A stretch of DNA of 64,000 bases from Telmatospirillum siberiense (GTDB lineage: Bacteria; Pseudomonadota; Alphaproteobacteria; Rhodospirillales; Magnetospirillaceae): the NCBI RefSeq assembly GCF_002845745.1, contig NZ_PIUM01000018.1:50496-114495 (forward strand), written 5' to 3'. The position numbers and the translations under genes are program-made. Below, piece after piece: positions 1 through 8,228 of the stretch (position 1 is the first letter of the stretch; each line of letters starts with the position of its first letter). The notes under the pieces are model-generated. The model ran no database searches and was not told the DNA's origin. It was given only the letters and a program-made list of their open reading frames with translations.

Positions 1-1221
1 GCCAACGATAGCCGTCACAAGGTGGAGGAAATCCTTCTCGACGCGCGGAGCGGACGGGAAACGCGCTGGCGTGAGATCAATCAGAACTCGCCAACGGGAT
101 CCATCCCCCTGTGCTGTCTCGGGGTTGGTGTCGGACTCGATGGACGGGTCATCGCGATCGGTCGCGATCTGCGCGCGGACCATGCCTTACAGCAGCGTGT
201 TCTGCAAGCGCAGCAGGCGATGGAACGCGATTATATCCGTTTGCGTCAGGCCGAATCGCGCTACCGCGTTCTTTTCCAGATTACCTCCGAGGCGCTGTTG
301 ATCGTTGATCCCGCCAGCAAGAAAATCATCGAAGCCAATCCTGCCCTCGGCGGCATGCTCGGTGTGGATTGCCGCTCGCTTGTCGGCCAATCCTACGCCA
401 AATTGTTTCATCCCGAGACGCGGGACGGGGTCAGGGCATTGTTGAACGATCACAATGCCGTAGCGCGGACCGATCCTCTGGATGTGCGTCTTGCCGATGG
501 CCGGGATGGTTTTAGGGCGGTGGTGTCCTTATTCCGACAGGACGGTGAGCTTCACGGGTTGATCTGTCTATCGGCCACCAAGGAGATGTCGCCGGCCAGC
601 GAAGATGAATCGAAGCGTCATCTGCTGCAGGTTCTCAACCGCGTTCCCGACGCCTTTGTGGTGGCCGATGAGGCTTTGAACATCGTCGATGTGAATTTGT
701 CTTTCCTCGAACTCCTGCAATTGGCTAGCGCGGAAGCCGCAAAGGGACAACCTCTCGGGCGATTCCTCGGGCGGCCCGGTGTGGATCTTCGCGTGCTTGC
801 CGGGAATTTGCGGGACCACGGGACGGTGCGGAATTTTGGAACGGTGGTTCGGACCGTTTATGGCGAGCAGAGCGAGGTCGAGTTATCAGCGGTCTCGGTC
901 CGGATCGGGCTTGAATCCTGCCATGGTTTCGTCATTCGTCCGGCCCGGCGGGTCGCGCCGCCGCCATCCAGCGATGTCGAGCAGTTGCCTCGGACCGCCT
1001 CTGAATTGACGCATCTGGTGGGGCGAAGTTCGCTTCGCGAGATCGTCACCGAGACGACGGACGTCATCGAGCGGATGTGCATCAAGGCGGCGCTGGAACT
1101 TACCGGCAATAACCGGGCCGCTGCGGCGGAAATGCTGGGACTCAGCCGTCAAAGCCTTTATTCCAAGCTTAGCCGCTTCGGCCTTGGCAGCGCCGAAACC
1201 GGCGCGGCACAGGACATTTGA
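1..1221 (+). CDS. ppsR: PpsR/CrtJ photosynthesis repressor (5' end outside window)
   Basis: Redox- and light-responsive repressor of bacteriochlorophyll, carotenoid and antenna genes. The frame is open from base 1 with no convincing start, so the N-terminus is cut by the window; a GTG at 22 is only the first in-frame start codon. Visible parts are the end of one PAS domain, two further PAS domains (around residues 80-190 and 205-310 from the GTG) and a C-terminal Fis-type helix-turn-helix with GNNRAAAAEMLGLSRQSLYS. The Cys in ERMCIKAAL just before the helix-turn-helix matches the conserved redox Cys of the family. TGT-N12-ACA sites, its known target type, occur repeatedly in this cluster. Identification is firm from architecture and context. 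Confidence 0.93.
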   Translation, partial: ANDSRHKVEEILLDARSGRETRWREINQNSPTGSIPLCCLGVGVGLDGRVIAIGRDLRADHALQQRVLQAQQAMERDYIRLRQAESRYRVLFQITSEALLIVDPASKKIIEANPALGGMLGVDCRSLVGQSYAKLFHPETRDGVRALLNDHNAVARTDPLDVRLADGRDGFRAVVSLFRQDGELHGLICLSATKEMSPASEDESKRHLLQVLNRVPDAFVVADEALNIVDVNLSFLELLQLASAEAAKGQPLGRFLGRPGVDLRVLAGNLRDHGTVRNFGTVVRTVYGEQSEVELSAVSVRIGLESCHGFVIRPARRVAPPPSSDVEQLPRTASELTHLVGRSSLREIVTETTDVIERMCIKAALELTGNNRAAAAEMLGLSRQSLYSKLSRFGLGSAETGAAQDI

Positions 1222-1281
1222 CGCCGGATTTTCTCCCTCGCGCATTGGCCCGATAAGCGGCGCTTTCTGTAGCTGATCGAG

Positions 1282-1326
1282 TGTCTAAAAAAGTTGACAT
1301 AAATATACTGTCAACTTAATCTTACG
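1282..1326. promoter_or_regulatory. Tandem PpsR-type operator before bchG
   Basis: Site 1 is TGTCTAAAAAAGTTGACA (1282-1299), a perfect TGT-N12-ACA. Site 2 is TGTCAACTTAATCTTACG (1309-1326), with the last base off consensus. They are 9 bp apart and end 4 bp before the bchG ATG. PpsR/CrtJ is known to bind such tandem palindromes cooperatively. The position would block transcription initiation or early elongation of bchG. Confidence 0.75.
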
Positions 1327-1329
1327 ATC

Positions 1330-2244
1330 ATGGCTCGATCGAACGTCTTTCCTGCGCTACAGATGTTCCCCGCTTTCAGCTCTGTGCTGGAGTTGTTCAA
1401 GCCGATCACCTGGTTCGCCCCGATGTGGGCTTTCCTGTGTGGCGCCGTCTCGTCGGGGGTTCCGCTCCTTTCCCATTGCCTGGTGTTGTCGGCGGGACTC
1501 CTTCTCGCAGGCCCTCTGGTTTGTGCCACCAGTCAGGCCGTCAATGACTGGTTCGATCGTCATGTCGATGCCATCAACGAGCCTGGCCGGCCAATTCCGT
1601 CGGGGCGGATTCCCGGATATTGGGGACTGGGAATCGCCATAGGCTGGACGGTCTTTTCGTTGCTGTTCTCCTCTCTTCTCGGTTTCTGGGTTTTCTGGGC
1701 GGCAACCCTTGGTCTTGTTCTGTCCTGGATATACAGCGCGCCGCCTTTTCGATTGAAGCAAAGTGGATGGTGGGGGGCCGCCACCGTTGCATTGTCCTAC
1801 GAAGGCATCACCTGGTTCACCGGCGCCGCGGTGCTGAGCGGCTCCTTGCCGGACTGGCATAGTCTGTTGCTGGCCCTGTTTTATAGCATCGGCGCCCACG
1901 GCATCATGACGCTCAACGACTTTAAGGCGATGGATGGCGATCGTCAGATGGGCATACGGTCGCTTCCGGTGATGTTTGGCGCCGATGGGGCGGCCCGCTT
2001 TGCCTGTGCGACGATGGCCATTCCCCAAATGATCGTCGTGGTCGAACTCTGGCTTTGGGGGGGGGGGCAATTTTCCGTCGCCGTCGGACTTCTGGTCTTC
2101 GCCCAATCCCTGCTGATGATTCGTCTGCTTCGCAATCCCCGCAAATTCGCCCCTTGGTATAATGCGACCGGGACGACCCTTTACGTTCTGGGGATGCTGA
2201 TCGCAGCCTTTGCCGTGCGCGCAATCGTCGCGGGACAGCCATGA
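1330..2244 (+). CDS. bchG: Bacteriochlorophyll synthase (chlorophyllide geranylgeranyl/phytyl transferase)
   Basis: Integral-membrane UbiA-family prenyltransferase that esterifies bacteriochlorophyllide a with geranylgeranyl or phytyl diphosphate. The 304-residue length fits the family. The prenyl-diphosphate/Mg motif NDWFDRHVDAINEP is present, as is the BchG-like opening LELFKPITWFAPMWAFLCG, and many hydrophobic helices. The second Asp-rich loop reads LNDFKAMDGDR. The ATG at 1330 lacks a clear Shine-Dalgarno; an ATG at 1363 is an alternative. An uninterrupted run of 11 G (2057-2067) encodes W-G-G-G near the C-terminus and is in frame. The stop overlaps the next start (ATGA), so it is co-translated with the PucC-family gene. 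Confidence 0.95.
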   Translation: MARSNVFPALQMFPAFSSVLELFKPITWFAPMWAFLCGAVSSGVPLLSHCLVLSAGLLLAGPLVCATSQAVNDWFDRHVDAINEPGRPIPSGRIPGYWGLGIAIGWTVFSLLFSSLLGFWVFWAATLGLVLSWIYSAPPFRLKQSGWWGAATVALSYEGITWFTGAAVLSGSLPDWHSLLLALFYSIGAHGIMTLNDFKAMDGDRQMGIRSLPVMFGADGAARFACATMAIPQMIVVVELWLWGGGQFSVAVGLLVFAQSLLMIRLLRNPRKFAPWYNATGTTLYVLGMLIAAFAVRAIVAGQP

Positions 2245-3594
2245 CCGGTTGCTGGCTCGGATGGTTGGGTATCGTGCGAATGGGCTTGGTGCAGACGGCC
2301 ATTGGCGCAATTGCCGTGCTGACAACGGTGACGCTGAACAGGATCATGGTCGTCGAGATGGCGTTGCCCGCCGGTCTACCGGCCGCTTTCATCGCTTGGC
2401 ATTATTTCGTGCAATTGTCTCGTCCGGGTTGGGGGCATCGCTCCGATCGCGGGCACAATCGGGTCCGTTGGATTCTTCTCGGGATGGGGATTCTGGCGCT
2501 CGGCGCTCTGCTCGCGGTGGACGCGACCATTGCCATGAAGGACGCGCCGGTCCTCGGTGTGGGGCTTGGAATCGTGGCTTATACCATGATCGGTGGCGGG
2601 GTCGCTGCGAGCGGAACGTCGCTTCTGGCTTTGCTGTCGACCAGAGTGGAGCCGGCTCGGAGACCGGCTGCCGCGGCTATCGCCTGGATCATGATGATCG
2701 CAGGAATAGTGCTGACCGCGGGAGTGGCCGGCCAGATGCTCGATCCTTTTTCACCGCAGCGATTGGTGGCTGTCGCGTCCTGTCTTGTCGCCATCGCTCT
2801 GATCGTGGTTTTGCTGGCGGTGAGGGGTATGACGGCGGGAAGTTCATCCCTGAAAACCGAGACATCCCTGAAGACGATGGAAGCGCCTTCCGGTTTTATC
2901 AAAACCATTCGTCAGACGTGGCGGGAACGTCTTGCTCGCGAATTCGCCATCTTCATTTTCATCTCGATGCTGGCTTATAGCGCCCAGGAGTTGATTCTGG
3001 AGCCCTACGCCGGTTTGGTTTTCGGTATGTCCCTGGGAAAATCGACGCAATTGGCAGGCATCCAGCATGCCGGTGTCCTGGTGGGGATGGTTCTGGCGGG
3101 TGGACTGGGAACGTACGTCCGTGGTGATAGAACGCTGTTCATGAGGCGTTGCACCTTTTGGGGGTGCCTTGCCTCGGCGGCTGCTCTGGTGGGATTGGCC
3201 GTTGCCGGATTCCTGGCTTGGCCGCTCATGCCATTGGTTTTCGCGTTGGGTCTGGCCAACGGGGCTTTCGCGGTATCGGCGCTGGGCCTGATGATGTCTT
3301 TCGCCGGACGGGAAGGGCAATGTCGCGAAGGAATCCGGGTCGGCGTCTGGGGGGGCCGCGCAGGCGAGCGCCTTTGGCCTTGGCGGTTTCACCGGAGCGA
3401 CGGCGCTGTCCCTGATGCGCCAATGGGTGGGAACGGGGCCGATGGCTTTCGCCGTTGTTTTCGCGGGTGAAAGCGCCTGTTTTGTTCTGGCGGCCGCGCT
3501 TGTCCTGCGGTTGGGCCGTGCCGATGGAGAAACGTCGCGTTCCTTGCCGCTGCGGCTTCCGGCGGGAGGGCTTGAAAAGGGAGGGGTGTCGTGA
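2241..3594 (+). pseudogene. PucC/Bch2-family light-harvesting assembly transporter, frameshifted
   Basis: Major-facilitator-like membrane protein of the PucC/LhaA/Bch2 family, which helps assemble or pigment antenna complexes. The first frame runs 2241-3470 and turns into non-family sequence after ...REGIRVGVWG. At that point there is a run of seven G (3349-3355). Removing one G restores the family-like continuation WGAAQASAFGLGGFTG and an open frame to a TGA at 3592-3594, which overlaps the bchP GTG by the usual 4 bp. The corrected product is about 450 residues, normal for the family. The frameshift may be a sequencing error in the homopolymer or a real mutation. bchG-bch2-bchP order is typical of purple-bacterial clusters. 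Confidence 0.85.
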
Positions 3595-4793
3595 CGATCG
3601 GCGATACGCTTTTCGATGTCGTCGTCGTTGGGGGAGGGCCGGCTGGGGCCACTGCTGCCAACGATTTGGCACGTTCCGGGTTAAAAGTGGCTCTTCTCGA
3701 CCGTGCCGGACGGGTCAAACCTTGTGGCGGGGCGGTCCCTCCCCGCTTGCTCAAAGATTTCGATATCCCCGATGATCTCCTGGTCGCTCGCGTTCGATCG
3801 GCGCGAATCATCGCTCCCTCGCATCGTATGATCGATATGCCTATCGAGGGCGGTTTCGTCGGAATGGTCGATCGAGCGTCGTTCGATCCCTGGCTTCGGC
3901 GACGGGCGGCGGCTTCCGGCGCCGTGCTGTTCCGGGGGGCTTTTCTGCGTATCGATCGCGATGACGATGGCCTCCCGCAGGTGGTCTATCGGGCGTCTCC
4001 GGCCGGAGGAGAGGAGGGGGCGGTCCGGTTGAGAACGAAAGTGGTGATCGGTGCCGATGGCGCCATGTCGCAGGTCGCCCGTCAGGAAATCCCTGGCAGA
4101 GGGCACACGAAAACCGTCTTCGCCTATCACGAGATCATCCGCACACCGCAACTTTGTGACGGCCTATTCGATGGAACGCGCTGTGACATCTACTATCAAG
4201 GGGTCATATCGCCCGATTTTTACGGTTGGATCTTTCCGCACGGCGACATCGTCAGTGTCGGCGTTGGAAGTGCGAGAAAAGGCTTTTCGTTACGCAAATC
4301 GGTTCAGACATTGCGTGCCGCGGCCGGTCTTACATCCTGCGAGACTTTACGCAGGGAAGGGGCCCCCATTCCGGCCCGGCCGTTGAAGACGTGGGATAAT
4401 GGCAAGGATGTCATTCTGGCAGGGGATGCTGCGGGGGTTGTCGCCCCCGCCTCGGGTGAGGGCATCTATTACGCGATGAGCGGCGGCCGGCTGGCCGCCG
4501 AGGCGGTACATGCCTTTCTCGTGACCGGAGATCCCTATTGTTTGGCGCAAGCCCGGCGCCGATTTATGAAGGCGCATGGCTTGGTCTTCGGAATTCTGGG
4601 GATCTTGCAGTATGTCTGGTACAGCAGCGATGCCCGCCGCGAGCGATTCGTGGCGATGTGCGCCAATCCCGACGTCCAGAGGCTGACGTGGGAGTCCTAT
4701 ATGAACAAGGAACTGGCGAGGTCCCGGCCGGGCGTCCATTTGCGTATCCTGTTCCACGACATCGCCCATCTGCTCGGAATGGCGAAGACATGA
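3591..4793 (+). CDS. bchP: Geranylgeranyl diphosphate/bacteriochlorophyll reductase
   Basis: FAD-dependent reductase that saturates three double bonds of the geranylgeranyl tail to phytyl on bacteriochlorophyll. 400 residues. The N-terminal Rossmann motif VVVVGGGPAGATAANDLA and the PCGGAVPPRLL segment typical of BchP/ChlP are visible, with the FAD-binding LAGDAAGVVAPASGEGIYYA near residue 285. The start is GTG at 3591, preceded by GGGAGGGG at good spacing and overlapping the stop of the frame-corrected upstream gene. Its own stop overlaps the tspO ATG, so it is mid-operon. Confidence 0.95.
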   Translation: MTIGDTLFDVVVVGGGPAGATAANDLARSGLKVALLDRAGRVKPCGGAVPPRLLKDFDIPDDLLVARVRSARIIAPSHRMIDMPIEGGFVGMVDRASFDPWLRRRAAASGAVLFRGAFLRIDRDDDGLPQVVYRASPAGGEEGAVRLRTKVVIGADGAMSQVARQEIPGRGHTKTVFAYHEIIRTPQLCDGLFDGTRCDIYYQGVISPDFYGWIFPHGDIVSVGVGSARKGFSLRKSVQTLRAAAGLTSCETLRREGAPIPARPLKTWDNGKDVILAGDAAGVVAPASGEGIYYAMSGGRLAAEAVHAFLVTGDPYCLAQARRRFMKAHGLVFGILGILQYVWYSSDARRERFVAMCANPDVQRLTWESYMNKELARSRPGVHLRILFHDIAHLLGMAKT

Positions 4794-5296
4794 TCCCGAA
4801 CCGTCCGTCCGTCCGCGGTTCGGTAATGGTTGCCGCGGTGGCGGCGATTGTTGTTGCCATGGCCGGTGGAAATTTTACCGATGTCGGTTCTTGGTATCAA
4901 AGCCTGAAAACGCCGTCATGGAAGCCGCCGGCGGCGGCCTTTCCGGTGATTTGGGCCGTGATTGCCACCTTGACCGCCGCATCCGGCTTGGTGGTCTGGG
5001 GGCGTTCGTCAGAAGTGACCCGCGGGCGATGGGCTTACCGGCAGAGGCTTCTCACGCTTTTCCTGATCAATGGCCTGTTGAACATGTTGTGGGGCCTTAT
5101 TTTTTTTCACGTCCGGCGGCCGGATCTGGCGCTTATCGAGGGGGGCGCGCTTTGGCTTTCGACGCTGGTCATGGTCGCCATCGTCTATCGCCGATCGCTT
5201 TTCGCCGGCATTTTGCTGCTGCCTTATCTCCTGTGGGTGAGTATCGCATCACGGCTGAACTATGAGGTTGTGCTGCTGAATGGTCCTTTCGGCTGA
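4790..5296 (+). CDS. tspO: TspO/MBR-family tryptophan-rich sensory protein (copy 1)
   Basis: Five-helix outer-membrane tetrapyrrole-binding protein; in Rhodobacter TspO (CrtK) dampens photosynthesis gene expression under oxygen by affecting porphyrin intermediates. The 168-residue product has the family features WYQSLKTPSWKPPAAAFPVIW, LLNMLWGLIFF and LLPYLLWVSIASRLNYEV. The ATG at 4790 overlaps the bchP stop (ATGA), so the gene is translationally coupled. A second, divergent copy lies at 25426-25920. Confidence 0.9.
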   Translation: MIPNRPSVRGSVMVAAVAAIVVAMAGGNFTDVGSWYQSLKTPSWKPPAAAFPVIWAVIATLTAASGLVVWGRSSEVTRGRWAYRQRLLTLFLINGLLNMLWGLIFFHVRRPDLALIEGGALWLSTLVMVAIVYRRSLFAGILLLPYLLWVSIASRLNYEVVLLNGPFG

Positions 5297-5329
5297 CGGC
5301 GGTACCGGCGTCCCGACGAAGGAGCGACG

Positions 5330-5593
5330 ATGAGCGCATTTTTGGCGTCTGGTCAGGCGGTTGATTGCATCCTGGCCGTTCTTCTCGTGGAAATTCTGGT
5401 GGTAGGTCTTCGGCGTGGCGGGTGCGGCGCCGGACAGCGCCTGATAAGCATGATCATCGCCGCTTTGCCGGGGGGGTGTCTGCTGCTGGCGCTCAAGGCG
5501 GCCTTGTCCGGTGCCGGGCCAATGTGGGTGGGCATCTGGCTGGCTCTGTCCTTTCCAACACATCTGGCCGATCTTTGGCGCCGGCCCCCGTGA
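5330..5593 (+). CDS. Small membrane protein of unknown function
   Basis: 87 residues with three hydrophobic stretches (about 11-27, 39-59 and 64-78), so probably two or three transmembrane helices. No motif is recognised. GAAGGAG sits 6 bp before the ATG, a strong ribosome site, and the gene lies 33 bp after tspO at the end of the bchG operon, facing the puf operon. A role in pigment-protein assembly is possible from position alone. It has no visible similarity to PufX, PufQ or PucE-type proteins. Confidence 0.6.
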   Translation: MSAFLASGQAVDCILAVLLVEILVVGLRRGGCGAGQRLISMIIAALPGGCLLLALKAALSGAGPMWVGIWLALSFPTHLADLWRRPP

Positions 5594-5622
5594 CGGGGAG
5601 GGATTTATGAAACCTGGCGGTC

Positions 5623-5658
5623 AAAAAAAAGCCGGCCTCCCAATTGCAGGGAGGCCGG
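5623..5658 (-). terminator. Rho-independent terminator of the puf operon
   Basis: A perfect 10-bp stem, CCGGCCTCCC (5632-5641) with GGGAGGCCGG (5649-5658), has a 7-nt loop. Read on the - strand it is followed by eight T residues, a textbook terminator about 55 bp after pufM. On the + strand it may also stop the bchG operon, with a weaker T tail. Confidence 0.9.
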
Positions 5659-5712
5659 TTTGAGTTTGGGGGGGAGTTCTTTCCTGTTCAGTGAGCCGAT
5701 GAGAGCGCGTTC

Positions 5713-6666
5713 CTAATTGGGGAGCGAGGGAGCGATATAAGGATCGGGGAAGGCGTAATGGTGCAATACAGCCCAGTCGCGCCACTGATCCACCACCGTT
5801 CCGGTCAGCAGAATGCCGATGCCACCGGTGAGTGGGGTAAGGATGGCGAACCACCACGCCCAACGATGAATTGATTCCATGGTGGCGTTGAAGCCCATCG
5901 TCCAGCGCCAGAACAAGGCGGCGCGTTCCGATGCGGTACCGCGATCGGAGATCTGGTCAAGTTCCCGGTCGCCGCCGTAGCGGGTGACCGCCAGGATCGT
6001 CGCGCCATGCATGGCAAACAACAGGGCGGAGCCATACAGGAAGGCAATCGAGAGGCAGTGGAACGGATTGTAAAAAAGATTGCCGTGCATGAGCGAAAAA
6101 TTATTGGTCCAGTCGAGATGTGGGAAGATGCCGAAGGGAACCGCCTCGCTCCAACTGCCGATCATGATGGGCCGGATGAAGCCCAGGACCAGGTAAAGCC
6201 AGATCGCCGATGCGAACGCCCAGGCGACATGGGTGCCCAGGCCAAGCTGCCGGGCGCGCCGATAGGTGCGAAGCCACCACAACAGTAAGGACGCCGTCAG
6301 GAAAAAGCCGGTTATCAGCCACCAGCCCCCCTCTTGAAGCGGAGGCATGATCTGCAATCCGTATTTCGGCAAAGGCGGATTTAGGGACAACCACGGTAGA
6401 TGAACGATGAATTTGATCGGGTCCCAACCGACAGACGCCCACATATTGAGACCGATGATTTCGATGGCGATAAAACCAAAGAAAAGGGAGGTCAAACCCA
6501 ATCCGCCCAGATAGACGGGGCCGACTTGAGCGCTGCCGATCTTTCCCAGCCAGTAAGATAGAAAGGGCTGTCCGGACCGTCCGTAAGAGCTCGAGCGAAG
6601 GGGAACGCCATCCTCCGGGTCGGCTATGACCTGGATCTGCGTGAAGATATTCTGATATCCGGCCAT
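5713..6666 (-). CDS. pufM: Photosynthetic reaction centre subunit M
   Basis: Core membrane subunit of the type-II reaction centre, binding half of the special pair, accessory pigments, QA and the non-heme iron. 317 residues with five helices. Signature segments include [40 protein letters not shown] and the [11 protein letters not shown]is ligand region. It starts 12 bp after the pufL stop. No pufC (tetraheme cytochrome) or pufX follows before the terminator, so soluble cytochrome donation, or a cytochrome gene elsewhere, is implied. Confidence 0.98.
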   Translation of the reverse strand: MAGYQNIFTQIQVIADPEDGVPLRSSSYGRSGQPFLSYWLGKIGSAQVGPVYLGGLGLTSLFFGFIAIEIIGLNMWASVGWDPIKFIVHLPWLSLNPPLPKYGLQIMPPLQEGGWWLITGFFLTASLLLWWLRTYRRARQLGLGTHVAWAFASAIWLYLVLGFIRPIMIGSWSEAVPFGIFPHLDWTNNFSLMHGNLFYNPFHCLSIAFLYGSALLFAMHGATILAVTRYGGDRELDQISDRGTASERAALFWRWTMGFNATMESIHRWAWWFAILTPLTGGIGILLTGTVVDQWRDWAVLHHYAFPDPYIAPSLPN

Positions 6667-6678
6667 GGTGCATACTCC

Positions 6679-7539
6679 TCACATTCCGGGGCCAGCGTAG
6701 GGCGCCGGTATGGCCCCGCCCGGATCGACCAGTTGCCACAGGGGCAACCACCATTGATCCCAGCCTTGCGACCAGTAGGGGCCTGCGATGACGATGCAAA
6801 CGACGCTGAAAAATGCGGCGGAAAGGGCCAGGAACAAACCCAGCCGATGAATGCCGAGTGGACCGATGGAATATCCGATCAGATCGCGAAAGAAGGTGTC
6901 TTCGTGCGACGAGGTCTTCATTTCCTCACCATGGCCCGGATTGGATGCGGACAAAATCACCGATCCGTGCAGCGCCAGGGCCAGGGTGGTGGTGAAAAAG
7001 AAGGTGATCGCGATCATGTGCGCGGGATTGTAATGGAAGTTCCCGAACTCATAGCCGGTCGTCGAAACCCAGTCCAAGTGGCTGAAAATTCCGTATGGAA
7101 AAGCATGTGCCCAGGCCCCCAATAGGACCGGACGGATCACGACCAGCGCGAAATAGGCGAAGATCGCAACGCCGAAAGCGACAGGGACATGATAGCCCAT
7201 GCCGAGTTTTCGGCATATTTCCACCTCGCGGAGCGCCCATGAAATGAAGGCCCCCAGGGAGCAGACCGTGATGACCTGCCAAAGCCCGCCGGCTTTGAGC
7301 GGTGCCAGGCTGAGCCCATATTCGACGCCAGGCGGATTGATGGTGATCAGGAATGGGTTCCACACGCCCTGCAGCGCCGCGCCGTAAAAGATCAACGCGA
7401 TGCCGAGCGAGGAAAACATCGCCGTCGTGACGCCGAAGAAACCGACGTAGAACGGTCCCATCCAGTAATCGAAAAGATCGCCCCCGAGGAGCGTCCCCCC
7501 GCGGACTCGATATTTTTTTTCAAAACTCAGCAGTGCCAT
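6679..7539 (-). CDS. pufL: Photosynthetic reaction centre subunit L
   Basis: Membrane subunit L of the type-II reaction centre, carrying the active electron-transfer branch and the QB site. 286 residues, standard for the family. Seen are [20 protein letters not shown] with its His ligands, the [10 protein letters not shown] stretch holding the Glu-Asp proton-delivery pair near QB, and GIHRLGLFL with the iron ligand. The RC-typical start [20 protein letters not shown] fixes the N-terminus. It is separated from pufA by 125 bp containing an mRNA hairpin. Confidence 0.98.
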   Translation of the reverse strand: MALLSFEKKYRVRGGTLLGGDLFDYWMGPFYVGFFGVTTAMFSSLGIALIFYGAALQGVWNPFLITINPPGVEYGLSLAPLKAGGLWQVITVCSLGAFISWALREVEICRKLGMGYHVPVAFGVAIFAYFALVVIRPVLLGAWAHAFPYGIFSHLDWVSTTGYEFGNFHYNPAHMIAITFFFTTTLALALHGSVILSASNPGHGEEMKTSSHEDTFFRDLIGYSIGPLGIHRLGLFLALSAAFFSVVCIVIAGPYWSQGWDQWWLPLWQLVDPGGAIPAPYAGPGM

Positions 7540-7641
7540 TTTTTTACCCCTCGGCCAGCTGGCGATGTAGCCATGTGCCCTTCCCTTGGTAGGGTGGGTA
7601 GACGAGTCCGCGGATGAAGGGCTCGCCTACCCTGGGTTGCT

Positions 7642-7661
7642 GGGAACCCTTTCGGGTTTCC
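7642..7661 (-). promoter_or_regulatory. Intercistronic hairpin between pufA and pufL
   Basis: On the - strand GGAAACCC pairs with GGGTTCCC (one G-U) around a GAAA tetraloop, starting 4 bases after the pufA stop. In Rhodobacter a hairpin at this place protects the pufBA message from 3' decay and sets the high antenna-to-reaction-centre ratio. The same role is inferred here from position. Confidence 0.65.
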
Positions 7662-7664
7662 GGC

Positions 7665-7850
7665 TTATGACGAGATGACGTCGCTGATAGTGGTAAGGGC
7701 GCCGGTCTTGACGGCCTTTCCCCCTTCGATCCAGTTGAAGCGGGTCGTGCTCAACAAGATGAAGTGAATCAGTAATGCCAGGGTGAACAGGAATACGGCC
7801 AACGCCACCAAGACGCGGCGCGGGTCGAACAATGTCCAGAGTCTCCACAT
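7665..7850 (-). CDS. pufA: LH1 antenna alpha subunit
   Basis: Single-helix light-harvesting 1 polypeptide of 61 residues. [20 protein letters not shown] matches the amphipathic N-terminal segment of LH1 alpha chains. The helix contains [16 protein letters not shown], whose His ligates bacteriochlorophyll. It lies 12 bp after pufB and is co-transcribed with it. The C-terminal extension after RFNW is somewhat longer than in Rhodospirillum rubrum. Confidence 0.96.
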   Translation of the reverse strand: MWRLWTLFDPRRVLVALAVFLFTLALLIHFILLSTTRFNWIEGGKAVKTGALTTISDVISS

Positions 7851-7862
7851 GTCACTGGTCTC

Positions 7863-8093
7863 CTAAGAGAAGTAGCTGGAAATCAAGAGTTGGGCGGTGT
7901 TGACGCCAGACTCGATTGCCGAATAACCGTTGGGGCCAGGAATCCATGGGCGCCACAACCACACCAGTAAATGTGCGACGGCGGCAACCAAAGTGAAAAC
8001 CACAAAGCTGAAAACGAATATACTGTGGAATTCCTTGGCTTCGGTTTCTGTGAGACCTGAGAGGGTCCCGCTACGCTCATCTCTGCTAACCAT
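7863..8093 (-). CDS. pufB: LH1 antenna beta subunit
   Basis: LH1 beta polypeptide, 76 residues. [20 protein letters not shown] and [14 protein letters not shown] carry the two conserved His residues and the C-terminal Trp/Pro motif of LH1 beta. A strong TTGGAGGTGA ribosome site precedes the ATG, fitting the very high expression of this gene. The chain is unusually long after RPWIPG (about 25 extra residues ending in LLISSYFS). There is no pufQ upstream; 135 bp separate it from bchZ. Confidence 0.95.
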   Translation of the reverse strand: MVSRDERSGTLSGLTETEAKEFHSIFVFSFVVFTLVAAVAHLLVWLWRPWIPGPNGYSAIESGVNTAQLLISSYFS

Positions 8094-8228
8094 TAGTCAC
8101 CTCCAAGAAGGGGCTTACCTTCGCCGTGGCAATATGCCTCGGCCATTTCCGACATACCGCGTTCCGGTCTGCCGACAGTGCGGCCGTCAATGCCGGCCAA
8201 GCCTTCCGTGACCCGTGCGGGAACGCGC

